A stretch of 64,000 nt of DNA from Plantago major. Its lineage: Eukaryota; Streptophyta; Magnoliopsida; Lamiales; Plantaginaceae. Under the pieces are notes generated by a model. It did not search any database and had not been told where the DNA came from. It worked only from the letters and a program-made list of their open reading frames with translations. Of the stretch, positions 46,072 through 56,305 are shown piece after piece (the stretch's first letter is position 1; every line of letters begins with the position of its first letter). The stretch spans positions 12,175,501 to 12,239,500 of the forward strand of contig CM048843.1 in assembly GCA_026545765.1 (NCBI GenBank), read 5' to 3'. Made by a program: the position numbers and the translations under genes.

Positions 46072-46378
46072 TGTAACTTCCCAAGTTAAGTTTTAACCAG
46101 TTTGAAGGAATTGAGAATGTTACTCATATCAATAAGGTGTAATTTTTTTTCGGAAATTCATCCATAAAAACTCCCGAGTTAAGTGTGTCTGCTCTGGAAC
46201 AATTTTAGTATGGGTGATCAACAGGTAAGTCTTTCGGTTCACGCACGAGTGAGGACAAAGTATTTGAAAAAAAACATGTATTGGTACAATGGAGCCAGTA
46301 TATCACCCGAAGAGCATCCCATGAGTAATCACGATAATCCAAAAGGTCAAGTGACCTGCAAGGGGACAGGATGTTACA
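46072..46378 (+). repeat. Solo LTR of a Cassandra-type TRIM element
   Basis: TGTAACTTCCCAAG...GGACAGGATGTTACA, 307 bp, flanked by CAATT on both sides (46067-46071 and 46379-46383). The middle resembles 5S rRNA (see next entry). Cassandra is the known plant TRIM family whose LTRs hold a 5S rRNA-like sequence. The clean 5-bp duplication and lack of an interior mark a solo LTR. Two LTR copies in the window agree in layout. Confidence 0.82.
46159..46231 (+). other. 5S rRNA-like segment within the Cassandra-type LTR
   Basis: ACTCCCGAGTTAAGTGTG and TTTTAGTATGGGTGATCAAC align with plant 5S rRNA AACTCCGAAGTTAAGCGTG (A-box side) and ACTAGGATGGGTGACCTCC (C-box side) at the same spacing. The intermediate element is diverged. 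It is not a functional 5S gene. Confidence 0.75.
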
Positions 46379-46955
46379 CAATTTGACTCAAAAATTTTGT
46401 CTAATACAAATAAAACTAAAACAACATATAGAAAAAGAAAAGTGAGGGAATTGCACATCATCTACCACTATTCCCTCTCTCAAATAATTATCAGCAAAAT
46501 TTAAACATTCATTAATAACTCATATAATACATACAAAATATTTATAACTAATTATAAATTTGACTACATATAATCTTATGTCCCGTATAATAATTTTGAT
46601 ATCAGACGCCCATTCATTTGACATGTTGGTTTCAACATGAACCATTTTTGTAATATAATTTAATGTAATATAATAATCGAATCGTGTGATAAAATTCAAA
46701 TCCAATTTAAATTTCATCCGTTCATCTTCTTATTTAATTTTAAGCTGGTGTATACATGTGCTTTAAACATCATGTCAGTAAGATACTTGTATATCAATGT
46801 ATTATTTATATTATTAATTAACCATGTAATGTTTGTAAACAAACATATAATATTTATAATTAAAATGTGACGTTGATCTCGTATTTCAGATAAACGGTAT
46901 ATTGCACAAAAGGTAATGAATTGATACTTATCTAATTGAGAGAATATATACACAC
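46379..46955. other. Intergenic DNA
   Basis: Very AT-rich. No gene or repeat recognised. Confidence 0.5.
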
Positions 46956-47043
46956 CGTAACGACCCGACCACTAATCGATCGAACCCCGACCTTTTCGAC
47001 CGACACAGTTACTCATGGACAGCTCTCCGGATGACATGCTGAC

Positions 47044-47951
47044 CAAGGGCTAACGCAGAAATTTATATGAGGGGTAGCATATTATTATTTGTGAAAAATA
47101 TTAAATTTAATAAAAAATTATTTATAAAAGTATATGTTTAAAAATTACGAAGTTTGGGTTGTAATGTCCTTTTTTACACATTGCATCTCTTTTAATTTTA
47201 TTTTTATTTCTTCTTTTGTCAATTGTATAATTTTACGTAATAAGTTTCTCACTTTTTTACTTTTAAGTGTTCATTTGACCATAAACTTATCATAAGTAAT
47301 ACATAAATGATGATAAAAATTATTATATTAAAAGTTTAATGATTATGATATAGAATTTATATTTATTTTGCAATATAATTTAGAATTAATTTGTGTGGAA
47401 ACAAATATAACAAGGAATTAACAAAATAAAATAAGCATTTAGTATATCATGTAGTAGCATCTTACATAAATGGGTGAAATTATAAAAGAGAAGGCTGAGA
47501 AATGAAAAGGTCTAAAAAATAAAAAGTAAAATGAAAACAAAAGGGAAGGAAAAGAAAAGAATAAAAAACATGAAACTTGGTGGTAAAAGTAAAACAAAAA
47601 ATAGTTTTGATGATGTAAGGAGAAAAGTGAAAAGGATCCTTGAAAATTAAAATAAAATTAAAAGAAAAGATAAAACTATGAACTTAATTAGGGAGGGAAA
47701 AAAACAAAATGACCAAAAAAGAAAAGGAAAGGAGAAAAAGGAAAGATAAAAATGGAGGTGATAGGAATCGATCCCCTGCCAAAAAAGAAGGAAAACACTT
47801 AAGCTCAAACTAATGACCACTAGGCTACACTTGATTATTTTCTATTTGTTGCGTAACACGTTATTTCTACATTCAATTCAAATACATTTAAGGGGTATAT
47901 TAATACTTTCACTTGAAAAATCGGCATGTGCTACCCCTGCACTCGCCCCTG
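47044..47951. mobile_element. Non-autonomous hAT element inside the Cassandra-type LTR
   Basis: A perfect 8-bp duplication ATGCTGAC (47036-47043, 47952-47959) flanks ends CAAGGGCTAACGCAG and, inverted, CAGGGGCGAGTGCAGGGGTA. Both subterminal zones share GAGGGGTAGCA/CAGGGGTAGCA wording. The body is A-rich with no transposase. It contains a tRNA-like promoter remnant near its right end. Confidence 0.88.
47764..47828 (-). other. tRNA-like pol III promoter remnant
   Basis: On the minus strand TAGCCTAGTGG fits the A box TRGYNNARNNGG. About 40 bases on, GGGATCGATTCC comes within one base of the B box GGTTCGANNCC. This layout is like a tRNA or tRNA-derived SINE head carried by the hAT element. No cloverleaf could be drawn. 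Confidence 0.5.
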
Positions 47952-48020
47952 ATGCTGACCCCACTGTACGAACACATATCCTCTCCCACGCACTTTATCC
48001 CCACTCGTACGTGAACCGGG

Positions 48021-48088
48021 ATACTTCTCAGTTGGTCACCCATTATAAGATTGCTCAAAAGCAATCACGTTTAACTCTGAAACTCTTT
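48021..48088 (-). other. 5S rRNA-like segment in the second Cassandra-type LTR
   Basis: The minus strand has GAGTTAAACGTGATTGC and ATAATGGGTGACCAACTGAG, matching the 5S A-box and C-box regions, with a self-complementary TTGCTTTTGAGCAA between them. Confidence 0.7.
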
Positions 48089-48190
48089 TGAATTGATTCC
48101 CGAAAGAAAGGTGCACATTATTTGTACGAGTAGCATTTTCAATTTCTTTAATTTTTTCGAAACTTAAATTGAAATTTTGGAGCGTAAACG

Positions 48191-48661
48191 CAAACACTAA
48201 TATATAGCTACTTAAATAGGTGTAATTGTGTAAAAATCAACACTTGAACGATTATTCGCTTTGCCACAAGCCTACAATGCATAAATCCCAATTCCCATGA
48301 TCAATCTTCCATGAGGTTACGAGACAAACCCAATACTCGGGATTCGATGAGGTTGCCCATCTGCTACGATCCGGTGTCACTGGCCCATGCAAATTATGCA
48401 ATCTAGGACTGGCCCATTATATTTCTCTCTGGAAACCATCGGCCCATTGCTTCGTTTTGTTAACGAATTAACTACTTTTCGGCCCCTCATTAATATCAAT
48501 CCATCAATTCCCAACATTTTAAAAGTCACTTTCCAAAAGGGGGGGGGGGGGGGAATATCAACAACATAATTTTAAGGTCAATTTTAATTTCCTATATTCG
48601 CTCTTCTACTGTCAATTCTGTAGAACTAGAAATCAACAATCGTGATCTATGCTCAAGTATA
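48191..48661. other. Intergenic DNA
   Basis: No gene. It contains a 15-base G run at 48539-48553. Confidence 0.5.
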
Positions 48662-49632
48662 GAGATGTTATTTGGGCCGGTCGTAGAACAGTCCGGCACA
48701 CTTAAAACCGGCACAGCCCGACCTGCTTAATATTTGGCCCGGATCGGCCAATGTACATTTAAGTTATGTGGGGTCATAGGGGCCTTTGTTTTGGAGGCCC
48801 GGCCCAGACCGGCCCGTAACCGGTTAAAACTGCATGACCAGCACGGACCGGTCCGAGATCGGATAAGCCCGCAAACCTATAAGGCCCGATCCATTTAGAG
48901 GTTTTTTTTGGGTTTCTCTATTTCTAATATACTGTCCAATAGTCCAAGTCACAAAGTCCAACTCCTTGGCTCAAGCCCAATTATTTTTTTGGGTTTTCTT
49001 CCCAATTTCCACTCCACGCTTCAACACTCAGCAGCCTTTCTTCTTTCCAAGATTCCATGTCACCATCTCTATTTCGTTTTCTACTTCTTCATTCTTTCTT
49101 TTTTTTTTTTCTTTTTTCCTTTTCTATTGTAACGGTCGAATCGAATTCGAACTTTGATGTCTTGAACGTTGTTGTCAGCTGTCTTCTTGCTGATGACCGT
49201 TGGTTTGAAGAATGTTGCTGGCTTGCTGCTTGCTCGACTCATCTCATCTTAATCTTCTACTCTCTCTTCTTAATCTGATTCTGATACTCTCTTCTGAATC
49301 TGTAGTTCTCTACAAGTCAATTTTGTTTTGTTTTGAGAATTCAAATTTACTAGTGTTTAAGTTTTTTCCCAATTTTGTTTTTCTGTTAATTAATTTTAGA
49401 AATTTGTTTCTGGATTTTTAGAAATTTTCAAAAAAGTAGATGGGCCCGGCCCGGTCCGGTCCGTGAACAAGATAGCCCCACTCGTGAATAGAGGGGGCCG
49501 TGTCGGGCCAGGGTTTTGGCAAAAAAACCGCCCCGCCCCGCCTAAAGGAGCTGCCTGGACCAGGCCGTCCTTTAAATGGAGCGGGTTGGAGCAGTCCGGC
49601 CAGGCTCGAAACCGACCCGAATAACACCTCTA
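48662..49632. mobile_element. Non-autonomous hAT element with GGGCCGG-rich ends
   Basis: An 8-bp duplication CAAGTATA (48654-48661, 49633-49640) flanks ends GAGATGTTATTTGGGCCGG and, inverted, TAGAGGTGTTATTCGGGTCGG. The first and last 230 bases are packed with GGCCCGG/CCGGTCC words, while the middle (48910-49435) is AT-rich with pyrimidine tracts. The frames in the middle are not convincing genes. Confidence 0.85.
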
Positions 49633-49722
49633 CAAGTATAGATCAATATTGACTGGATTACAAAAAAGGATTACAAAGGGAGAATGATAGATAATGAATC
49701 GAATCGAATGAATGCTAATCAA

Positions 49723-49820
49723 AGCATAATGCTCAAGTGTGATTTCTGCATGTACAACTCCCCAAGCATAAAGCATAATGCTCAAGTGTGATTTCTGCAT
49801 GTACAACTCCCCAAGCATAA
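49723..49820. repeat. Exact tandem duplication of 49 bp
   Basis: The unit AGCATAATGCTCAAGTGTGA... occurs twice back to back with no visible difference, so the duplication is recent. Confidence 0.9.
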
Positions 49821-49839
49821 CGCAAAGCACCACTCAAAC

Positions 49840-50385
49840 CCCTATTCTCTGTTTAATCTGTACGAACAAATTACGACGCATGGTGATGGAGTCGTTTTCT
49901 TCGAATTCTTATTATACATTCTTTGATTATTCCAAACACATATATCTTGCTACATAAATCTTCGCGTTCATAATAAATGCCACATTTACTTTAAGCGCGA
50001 GATTAATGTCTTGATGTAAATGTTGGGACAAACGCATGGATTCTGAAATGAACATGGAATATGTGATATTTGTTGTGGGACGGAGGGAGTAGTATAGTTT
50101 TTTTATCCAATTATCGAAACCATGAACAGAGTTTAAGTTGATTCACCATGTGGACTTGAGGAGACTACTAATCTAGTAATTTCCCAAGTTCGAATTAATC
50201 ATTCATACATGCATACATTTTCCAATTAGAAGACCAATAGACTATGAACAATTAATTAAACACATCAATAAATCGTCTTTATTATTCAAAACAAAATTCC
50301 AACAGTCTCAAACTACTGCCTCTCTATAAATCCATCCATCTCCCACCACAAAATACATATATAAGAAAAAATTACATATCCAAAA
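49840..50385. other. Upstream region of the exonuclease gene
   Basis: AT-rich. The orphan right end of a Stowaway (GGGACGGAGGGAG then TA) lies at 50077-50091; no left end is found. A TATA box lies at 50321-50330. Confidence 0.5.
50321..50330 (+). promoter_or_regulatory. TATA box of the exonuclease gene
   Basis: CTCTATAAATCC sits about 60 bases before the ATG, with CCATCCATCTCCCACCAC after it as a typical short plant leader. Confidence 0.6.
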
Positions 50386-50967
50386 ATGCCAAAATCCCTC
50401 ATTACTTTCGCCGGAACCACCATTGAAACCACCGTGACCGACGACTCCACAACCGCAACCGAATGGCTAACTGAAATCACCACCCTACACGGTGGGGCCC
50501 CAACAGTTGTCGGTCTTGACGTGGAGTGGCGCCCCCACCAAATAAGCCACATGAGCAACAAATCAGCCACTCTCCAACTCTGCATTGATCGAAAATGCTT
50601 GATCATCCAGCTATTCTACATTGACAAAATCCCAGATGCCCTCAAGGACTTCATGCTCAACCCTAACTTCTCATTTGTCGGGATTGAGGTAGGAGACGAT
50701 GTGAAGAAGCTGAAGGAAGAATACGGCTTGGATTGTGCTTCGAGTAGGGACATTCGTGAGGCGGCGAAGGTGAAGTGGCCTGGGAGGTTTCGACGTCCCG
50801 GGTTGAAGGATCTAGCGATTGAAGTGTGCGGGTTGAATATGAGGAAGCCTAAGCATGTTTGCATGAGTAATTGGGAGGCTAGGGTTCTTAATGAGGCTCA
50901 AGTTGAGTATGCTTGTCTTGATGCTTTTGCTTCTTACAAGATTGGCCACAAAGTGATACTCGAGTAG
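50386..50967 (+). CDS. RNase D/WRN-type 3'-5' exonuclease (DEDDy, plant Werner-like)
   Basis: An intronless 193-residue protein from a clear ATG. Order: short N-terminus, Exo I with GLDVEW (D45, E47), Exo II in FVGIEVGDDVKKL (D105), and Exo III in YACLDA (Y175 and D179, the Y-x3-D of the DEDDy class). All four acidic metal ligands and the tyrosine are present, so it should be active on 3' ends of DNA or RNA. Plants have many such one-domain Werner-exonuclease-like proteins; most are uncharacterised. It carries no helicase domain, unlike animal WRN, and no signal or membrane segment. It stands alone in transposon-rich DNA, so it may be a young retained duplicate. Confidence 0.92.
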   Translation: MPKSLITFAGTTIETTVTDDSTTATEWLTEITTLHGGAPTVVGLDVEWRPHQISHMSNKSATLQLCIDRKCLIIQLFYIDKIPDALKDFMLNPNFSFVGIEVGDDVKKLKEEYGLDCASSRDIREAAKVKWPGRFRRPGLKDLAIEVCGLNMRKPKHVCMSNWEARVLNEAQVEYACLDAFASYKIGHKVILE

Positions 50968-52095
50968 TAGTTGAACTATTCTTTACTGAGTTTGGCACTG
51001 CTCTAGCCATGACTATTTTAAGTTAAATAATTGGTTCAAATATCGATCCTAAGTTTGGTATCTATGCAAAGCTTTCGAGTCAGATGTGTTCAATAATGCA
51101 CCGGCCAATAAATAAAGACATGATCATTAGTAAGACATCAATCTTTTATCATAGTAGTATATCCATATGACTATATTTAGGGTAAATTAGTTATAGAAGC
51201 CACAAGTGGACTTCAAAACTCTCGCTCAATCAGATTTAATAAAGATTTGAAATCCACCTTTCAACTTCCTCTGTAACCCTATCAGTCATCCTCATCATCT
51301 CAAAATATGTTGCAACGATTCGAATTCCAATTGAATGAGGATCAGAAAATGGTGGAGCAGAGAGTAGATTCAGTCATTCAAAGAGGAATCGGAAAAGGTG
51401 ATGGAAATTAACGCGAAGGATTGATTACAGATAATAACAGTTGATTAGTGTTAATAAATGAAGCTTAGAAAGATGATGATGATATACAGAACAGAAGAAT
51501 GAAAGAGAAGTCTCTGTGAAGGAGAAGATTACCTACTTGTTATCGGCGATTGGTTCACTGGAAAAATGGAGATTAGAGAAGGAAAAGGAAAGGAAATAGT
51601 TCGAATAATTTACTTTTGTGTACTTCTTGGCTGTTACTTAAAAATGTGGAGAGGGTTGTAATTAATTGGTCATGATAACTCTTTCTTCTTACGTGTAGAT
51701 GTTTCCCTTTGAATTTTCTGATTTAAATAATTAATTGTCTTACGAATTGTAAAATGTTCAATTTTTTATATAATGAAAATTTAGCTAAATTTTCATTATA
51801 TAAAAAATGAACATTTTAAAATATGTTAAGATTAATTCAGAATAAAATTGAAAACTAAAAAGTCAAAGTGAAAACATCTATGACTTTTCTTTTTTCTACA
51901 CACTATTACTATTTACTACTTTCAAGTTTGTCAATTTATATGGTCAGGTTTGCTGGATGAAAACCACGGGTATGGAGAAGTGGTTACGGAATCGAGAGTG
52001 GAGGAGGATTTTTATTGATAGGTGAACGATAACAAAATTAAAATGGGAAGGAGTGGGAGCAGCAATGAGGAGATCGAAGAAATCTAAGTCGTTTA
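50968..52095. other. Intergenic DNA
   Basis: No further gene. Purine-rich patches at 51.34-51.60 kb, and a perfect-looking hairpin at 51750-51818. Confidence 0.5.
51750..51818. repeat. Near-perfect short palindrome
   Basis: TAAAATGTTCA...AAAATTTA and its inverse flank a 2-base centre, arms about 33 bases with one mismatch. It could be the relic of a small MITE or a hairpin-RNA source. Confidence 0.75.
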
Positions 52096-52164
52096 TGTTA
52101 GTTTCAGCATCATTTGCATTAGTTTCAGCATCATTAATATTAGTTTTAGGTTTATTAAAGTTAG

Positions 52165-52587
52165 TTTCTCAAGATTAATGGCAGAGTACTCGCGTGGAGA
52201 AGACGGAAGGTTAATCACTTGTAAAACCCGGAAGTAACGCAAGCCATGGCCGCGAGACAGGCTGTGTATCTTGCTAGAGACATGGCTAGAGGAATGTGGT
52301 GTTCGAAGGGGACAATCAAACAATTAATTATCCGGGCAATTCAATCGGAATAACTCTGTTTCTCCGCTGTTGGAAGCTTTATTGATGATATCAAACTTTG
52401 TTGTACTTACTTTGAGTCATTTTCTTTCTGTTTTATCCCAAGAAGTGGTAATACTCTAGCACATAATCTCTCTCATAATAGTGATGGAGAAGATGTGCTA
52501 CCACATGGAATTTCTAGTTGACTGTATGAACTAGCCTTTGGCTTCGTTTGAAGTTTATATAAGTACTATGTTGATATCAAAAAAGAA
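52165..52587 (+). pseudogene. 5'-truncated LINE with RNase H domain, inside the short-word array
   Basis: Wording TQAMAARQAVYLARDM (about 52.22-52.28 kb) and, in another frame from 52381, SFSFCFIPRSGNTLAHNLSH to a stop at 52519-52521 are the start and end of an RVT_3-type RNase H domain. A short A-run (52579-52584) closes the 3' end, after which the TTAGTTTCA array resumes. At least one frameshift separates the two parts. Only the last 0.4 kb of the LINE was copied. Confidence 0.6.
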
Positions 52588-53094
52588 TGTTAGTTTCAGG
52601 TTCATTAAAATTATTTTCAGGGCCAACAATGTTAGTTTCAGAACAAAATAGTATTAGTTGCAAGTTTCAACAACATTTGTATTAATTTCAACGTCATTAA
52701 TATTAGTTTTAGGAACTCAGAAATTTAGTTTCAGGTTCATTAGTATTAGTTTCAGGTTCATTAATGTTAGTTTCAGGGCCAAATAGTATTAGTTTCAGCA
52801 TCATTTGTATTAGTTTCAGGAATTCATAAAATTAGTTTCAGGTTCATTAGTATTAGATTCAGTTTCATTAAAGTTAGTTTAAGGAACTCAGAATGTTAGT
52901 TTCAGGTTCATTAAAGTTAGTAAGTTAGTTTTTGGGCCAACAATGTTAGTTTCAAAACAAAATAGTATTAGTTTCAGCATCATTTGTATTAGTTTCAACA
53001 TCATTAGTATTAGCTTCAGGAATTCAGAATGTTAGTTTCAGATTCATTAAAGTTAGTTTCAGACCAACAATGTTAGTTTCAAAACAAAATAGTA

Positions 53095-53346
53095 CTCCCT
53101 CCGTCCTTTTAATAGGTTTATCATTTGGTTTTGGGTGAATTTTAAGGAATATTGAATAAAATAGTAAATGAATGGTAAAAAGTAAGAGAAAGAATAGAAA
53201 AGTGAGAGAGAGAATATATAAAGTAGGAAAGAGAGTGATTAAAAATTAATAAGTGGAGATAGTGGGTTTCCAAAAAAAAGAAACGTTAACTTTAAAAAAA
53301 ACTCCCGAAATGACAAAAAGTAAACATTTTAAAAGAACGGAGGGAG
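53095..53346. mobile_element. Stowaway MITE inserted in the TTAGTTTCA array
   Basis: CTCCCTCCGTCCTTTTAATA and the inverse end TTTTAAAAGAACGGAGGGAG sit between TA duplicates inside a linker AAAATAGTATTAGTTTC. Removing the element and one TA restores that linker exactly. 252 bp. Confidence 0.93.
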
Positions 53347-53575
53347 TATTAGTTTCAACATCATTTGTATTAGTTACAACATCATTAGTATTAATTTCAG
53401 GAACTCAGAAAGTTAGTTTCAGGTTCATTAGTATTAGTTTTAGGTTCATTAAAGTTAGTCTCAAAAACTCAAAATGTTAGTTTCAGGTTCATTATAGTTA
53501 GTTTCAGAGCCAACAATGTTAGTTTCAGAATAAAATAGTATTAGTTTCAGGAACTAATAATTCTAAAACTCTAGG

Positions 53576-53773
53576 GGAAATGGGGGATTACATACACCAC
53601 CCCTGTTAGATAGCCCCATCTCATCCAAGTACCAGTTAGTTGAACAATTACATCCAAGTCCATTGCGTTGGTTTTTTGTTGACCAACTTATAAGTTCAAT
53701 CCAAACAAACAAGTACTTAGTTAATTTTTCAACTATTTCGATTTTAACTCACTGTTTGTCCAAATAATGAATA
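53576..53773. other. Spacer left of CACTA copy 2
   Basis: GTACCAGTTAGTTGAACAAT here is weakly matched in inverted form by GTACCAGTTAGATCAACAAT near 56.2 kb, suggesting an older element that encloses the CACTA copy. Confidence 0.35.
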
Positions 53774-55155
53774 CACTACAAGAATTTGCTCAATCCGTCT
53801 CTAATCCGTCTCTAAATAGGGACGGATTAACTATCCGTCGCTAATTAGAGACGGATAAATTTATCCGTCGCTAATTAAGTTGACCCAATTTTTTTTTAAA
53901 AAAAAGAAATTAAATTTAGCAACGGATTGATTTATCCGTCGCTAATTTCAAAAAGTTATTGTATGTACCTATATTTATTATTTGGATTGTAATCTTGCTT
54001 ATTGACCTTTTTGTTGGAATATTTTCTCCTATAAGGTTTTCTGTCATGGCTATGGATTGGGGGTTTGATTTTATCAAAACCAAACTATTCGCACCAGCTT
54101 CCCAATTTCTTTCTACTTACCATATTTTGTTTCTTTAACTGGGATTTTAATTTCAAATCATTACAAATTTGTAATCCAGACAAATTTATTTGGCTTATAA
54201 AATTAGCAACGGATAAATCTATCCGTCGCTAAAACCCTAATATACCCAGATCCAGATCTGCCTCATCCTCTTCCACCACCACCACCTCTCCTTCCACCTC
54301 CACCACCACTGCCTCCCTCTCCTCCACCACCACCCGCCTTCCACCTCCACCACCACTGCCTCCCTCTCCTCCACCACCACCCGCCTTCCACCTCCACCAC
54401 CACTGCCTCCCTCTCCTCCACCACCACCCGCCTTCCACCTCCACCACCACTACCCAACCTCCACCACCACTGCCCGTCCTCCACCACCACCCGCACACCT
54501 CTCTTCCACCACCACTACCCGTCAATCACCACCACTGCCACCATCCGCCGTCCACCACCACCACCACCACCACCATCCACTCCTTCCCCCGACCAGATCC
54601 GACGTCCAAGATTTGTCCAAGATCCGACAGTTTTTTTTTAAATTTTTTCTTACTAATTTTGTAATTTCTTCTTTGTATTAATTATTAAATGTTGTATATT
54701 GTATTATTGAATAATAAATATTGAATATTGTATGAACTTTTCGATTTATTGTATTGTCGGTTTATCCATATTGTATATTTGTATATAATTGTCGGTTTAT
54801 CCGTATTGAATATTCGTATAAAATTGTCGGTTTATCCGTACGGTTTATCCGTATTGAACAAAATTGTCGGTTTATCCGTATTGAATATTCGTATAAAATT
54901 TTCGATTTCAAAAAAAATTACAATATAAAATTGCAGATTTTTTTTTAAAAAAATAATGTTTAGCGACGGATAAGTGCACAGTCAACGGAATTATCCGTCG
55001 CGAATTAGAGACGGATTGTCTATCCGTCTCTAAAAGATTTGCGACGCTCGTTTTAGAGACGGGCGTCCTATCCGTCGCTACGGATTTAGCGACGAATCGG
55101 GAGGCTTTTAGCGACGGATAAACTATCCGTCGCTAAAAGCCTGTTTTTTGTAGTG
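53774..55155. mobile_element. Non-autonomous CACTA element, copy 2
   Basis: CACTACAAGAATTTGC...TTTTTTGTAGTG with dense AGCGACGGAT / ATCCGTCGCT subterminal words. Flanking triplets are ATA and AAA, an imperfect duplication. It is the inverted counterpart of 28715-30088: both have AACCCTAATATA next to a CCACCACC-rich core and an AATATTGAATATTGTAT-type AT zone. No transposase frame. Confidence 0.85.
54297..54437. repeat. 47-bp minisatellite, three exact units
   Basis: CCTCCACCACCACTGCCTCC... repeats three times at 47-base spacing within the C-rich core of CACTA copy 2. It is absent as such from copy 1, so it is a local expansion. Confidence 0.9.
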
Positions 55156-56300
55156 AAATAAACTAACTAATAATTTAAATTTTTTAACAATTATGAAAAA
55201 TAAATAGAAAAACTGAAAAATAATTTAAAAAATAAAAAATTACGAAAAATAAATAAATAACAGAAATATTATTTAAAAAAGGTAATGAAAAATAATTGAA
55301 AACTGAAAAAGCATTGAAAAATTAGAAATTACAAAAAAAAAATAAATAACATAAATTTTTTTAAAAAATAATGAAAATAAATAAAAATACAATATCAATT
55401 AACCCATATTTTCAATTTTAAAATTTTAAATTTTTTTTATCCCTTTCACGTTCATGGAAGCTCCGACGGAGCTTCCGTGCTTCCTGCCAAGGAAGTTCAT
55501 CCATGGAGTTTCCAATAAAGTTAAATAAAAAAATAATAAATTAATAAATATTATTATTTTAAATAGGAAGAATAGGAAGAGCAATCATGATTGGACTGAT
55601 CTCTCTCCATGCCCTCCTAATCGTGCAAGAATGATTTCATTTTGGAATTTTACAAAGTTTTTAAAAGTTTTGGGATTTTACAGGGACTTAATTGAGGTTT
55701 TCGAAAAATTGAAAGGGCTATCATTTGAGAATTAGATGAGCCCTGGGGATCACTACTGTAATTTAGAAGTTCTCATTATTTAAATAGATGTCATTAAGTC
55801 TTAAAAACAAGTTTGAATTTCTAGAAATTGTAAACTGTCCTTCAACCTTTTCATATTTATATGTTTGATAGGTGAAAATTGAAATTAGACTTCCAAAATG
55901 TTTAAAAATCAAAATGGGACCCTCCTGAACATTTACATACAACTACTAATTAAGGTATCTTCAAATACAAGTTAATTAATAATAGGTTTAAATATAAATA
56001 TATGTAAAAAAATCAATTACATTCAAGTCCACACGTCATCAATAAGTTAAGCCTGTTTGGCTAAAATTAATACCTGATATTTAAACAGGAATAAAAATGT
56101 CTTTTCCTGATTTTAATTCGTCAAAAGTCCAATTCGTGGACTTATATGTAATTGATTTATATCGATCAGGACTTACATGTTATTGTTGATCTAACTGGTA
56201 CCCAGGTGTAATTAGAACATCTAAAAGGGGTACTGGATGAAATTCACCCGGGGAAATGGTGAATCCAATCAACTGAATTTGAATACATCTTCCAGGAGCT
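55156..56300. other. Intergenic DNA
   Basis: AT-rich, with A-rich low-complexity at 55.18-55.43 kb. The word TTACATTCAAGTCC near 56.02 kb echoes TTACATCCAAGTCC at 53.65 kb. No gene. Confidence 0.4.
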
Positions 56301-56305
56301 ACGGT

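Larger units (their letters stand above)
46956..48190 (-). repeat. Second Cassandra-type LTR, split by a hAT element
   Basis: On the minus strand a 5S-like core (48088-48021) is followed, after the hAT insertion, by wording that ends GGTCGGGTCGTTACG at 46956. This corresponds to the GTTACA end of Cassandra LTRs. Upstream wording (GAAAATGCTACTCGTAC, then TTTCTTTCGGGAATC) parallels the solo LTR at 46072. Removing the hAT leaves about 320 bp. Orientation is opposite to the solo LTR, so they are separate insertions. The right edge is approximate. Confidence 0.7.
52097..53575. repeat. TTAGTTTCA short-word array, left block
   Basis: Some fifty copies of TTAGTTTCA (variants GTTAGTTTCAGG, TTAGTTTTAGG) are joined by a few fixed linkers: GGTTCATTAAAG, GCATCATTTGTA, GGAACTCAGAA, AACAAAATAGTA. 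Spacing is about 22-27 bases and order is irregular. It is broken by a LINE tail (52165-52587) and a Stowaway (53095-53346). No coding function seen. Confidence 0.85.

Noticed and set aside
46159-46231. A functional 5S rRNA gene
   Set aside because: The intermediate element and much of the 5S body are diverged, and it lies within an LTR with its own 5-bp duplication; it is the Cassandra-type 5S-like core.
54229-54525. Gly/Val-rich minus-strand frames
   Set aside because: Minisatellite in CACTA copy 2; no start context or domain.
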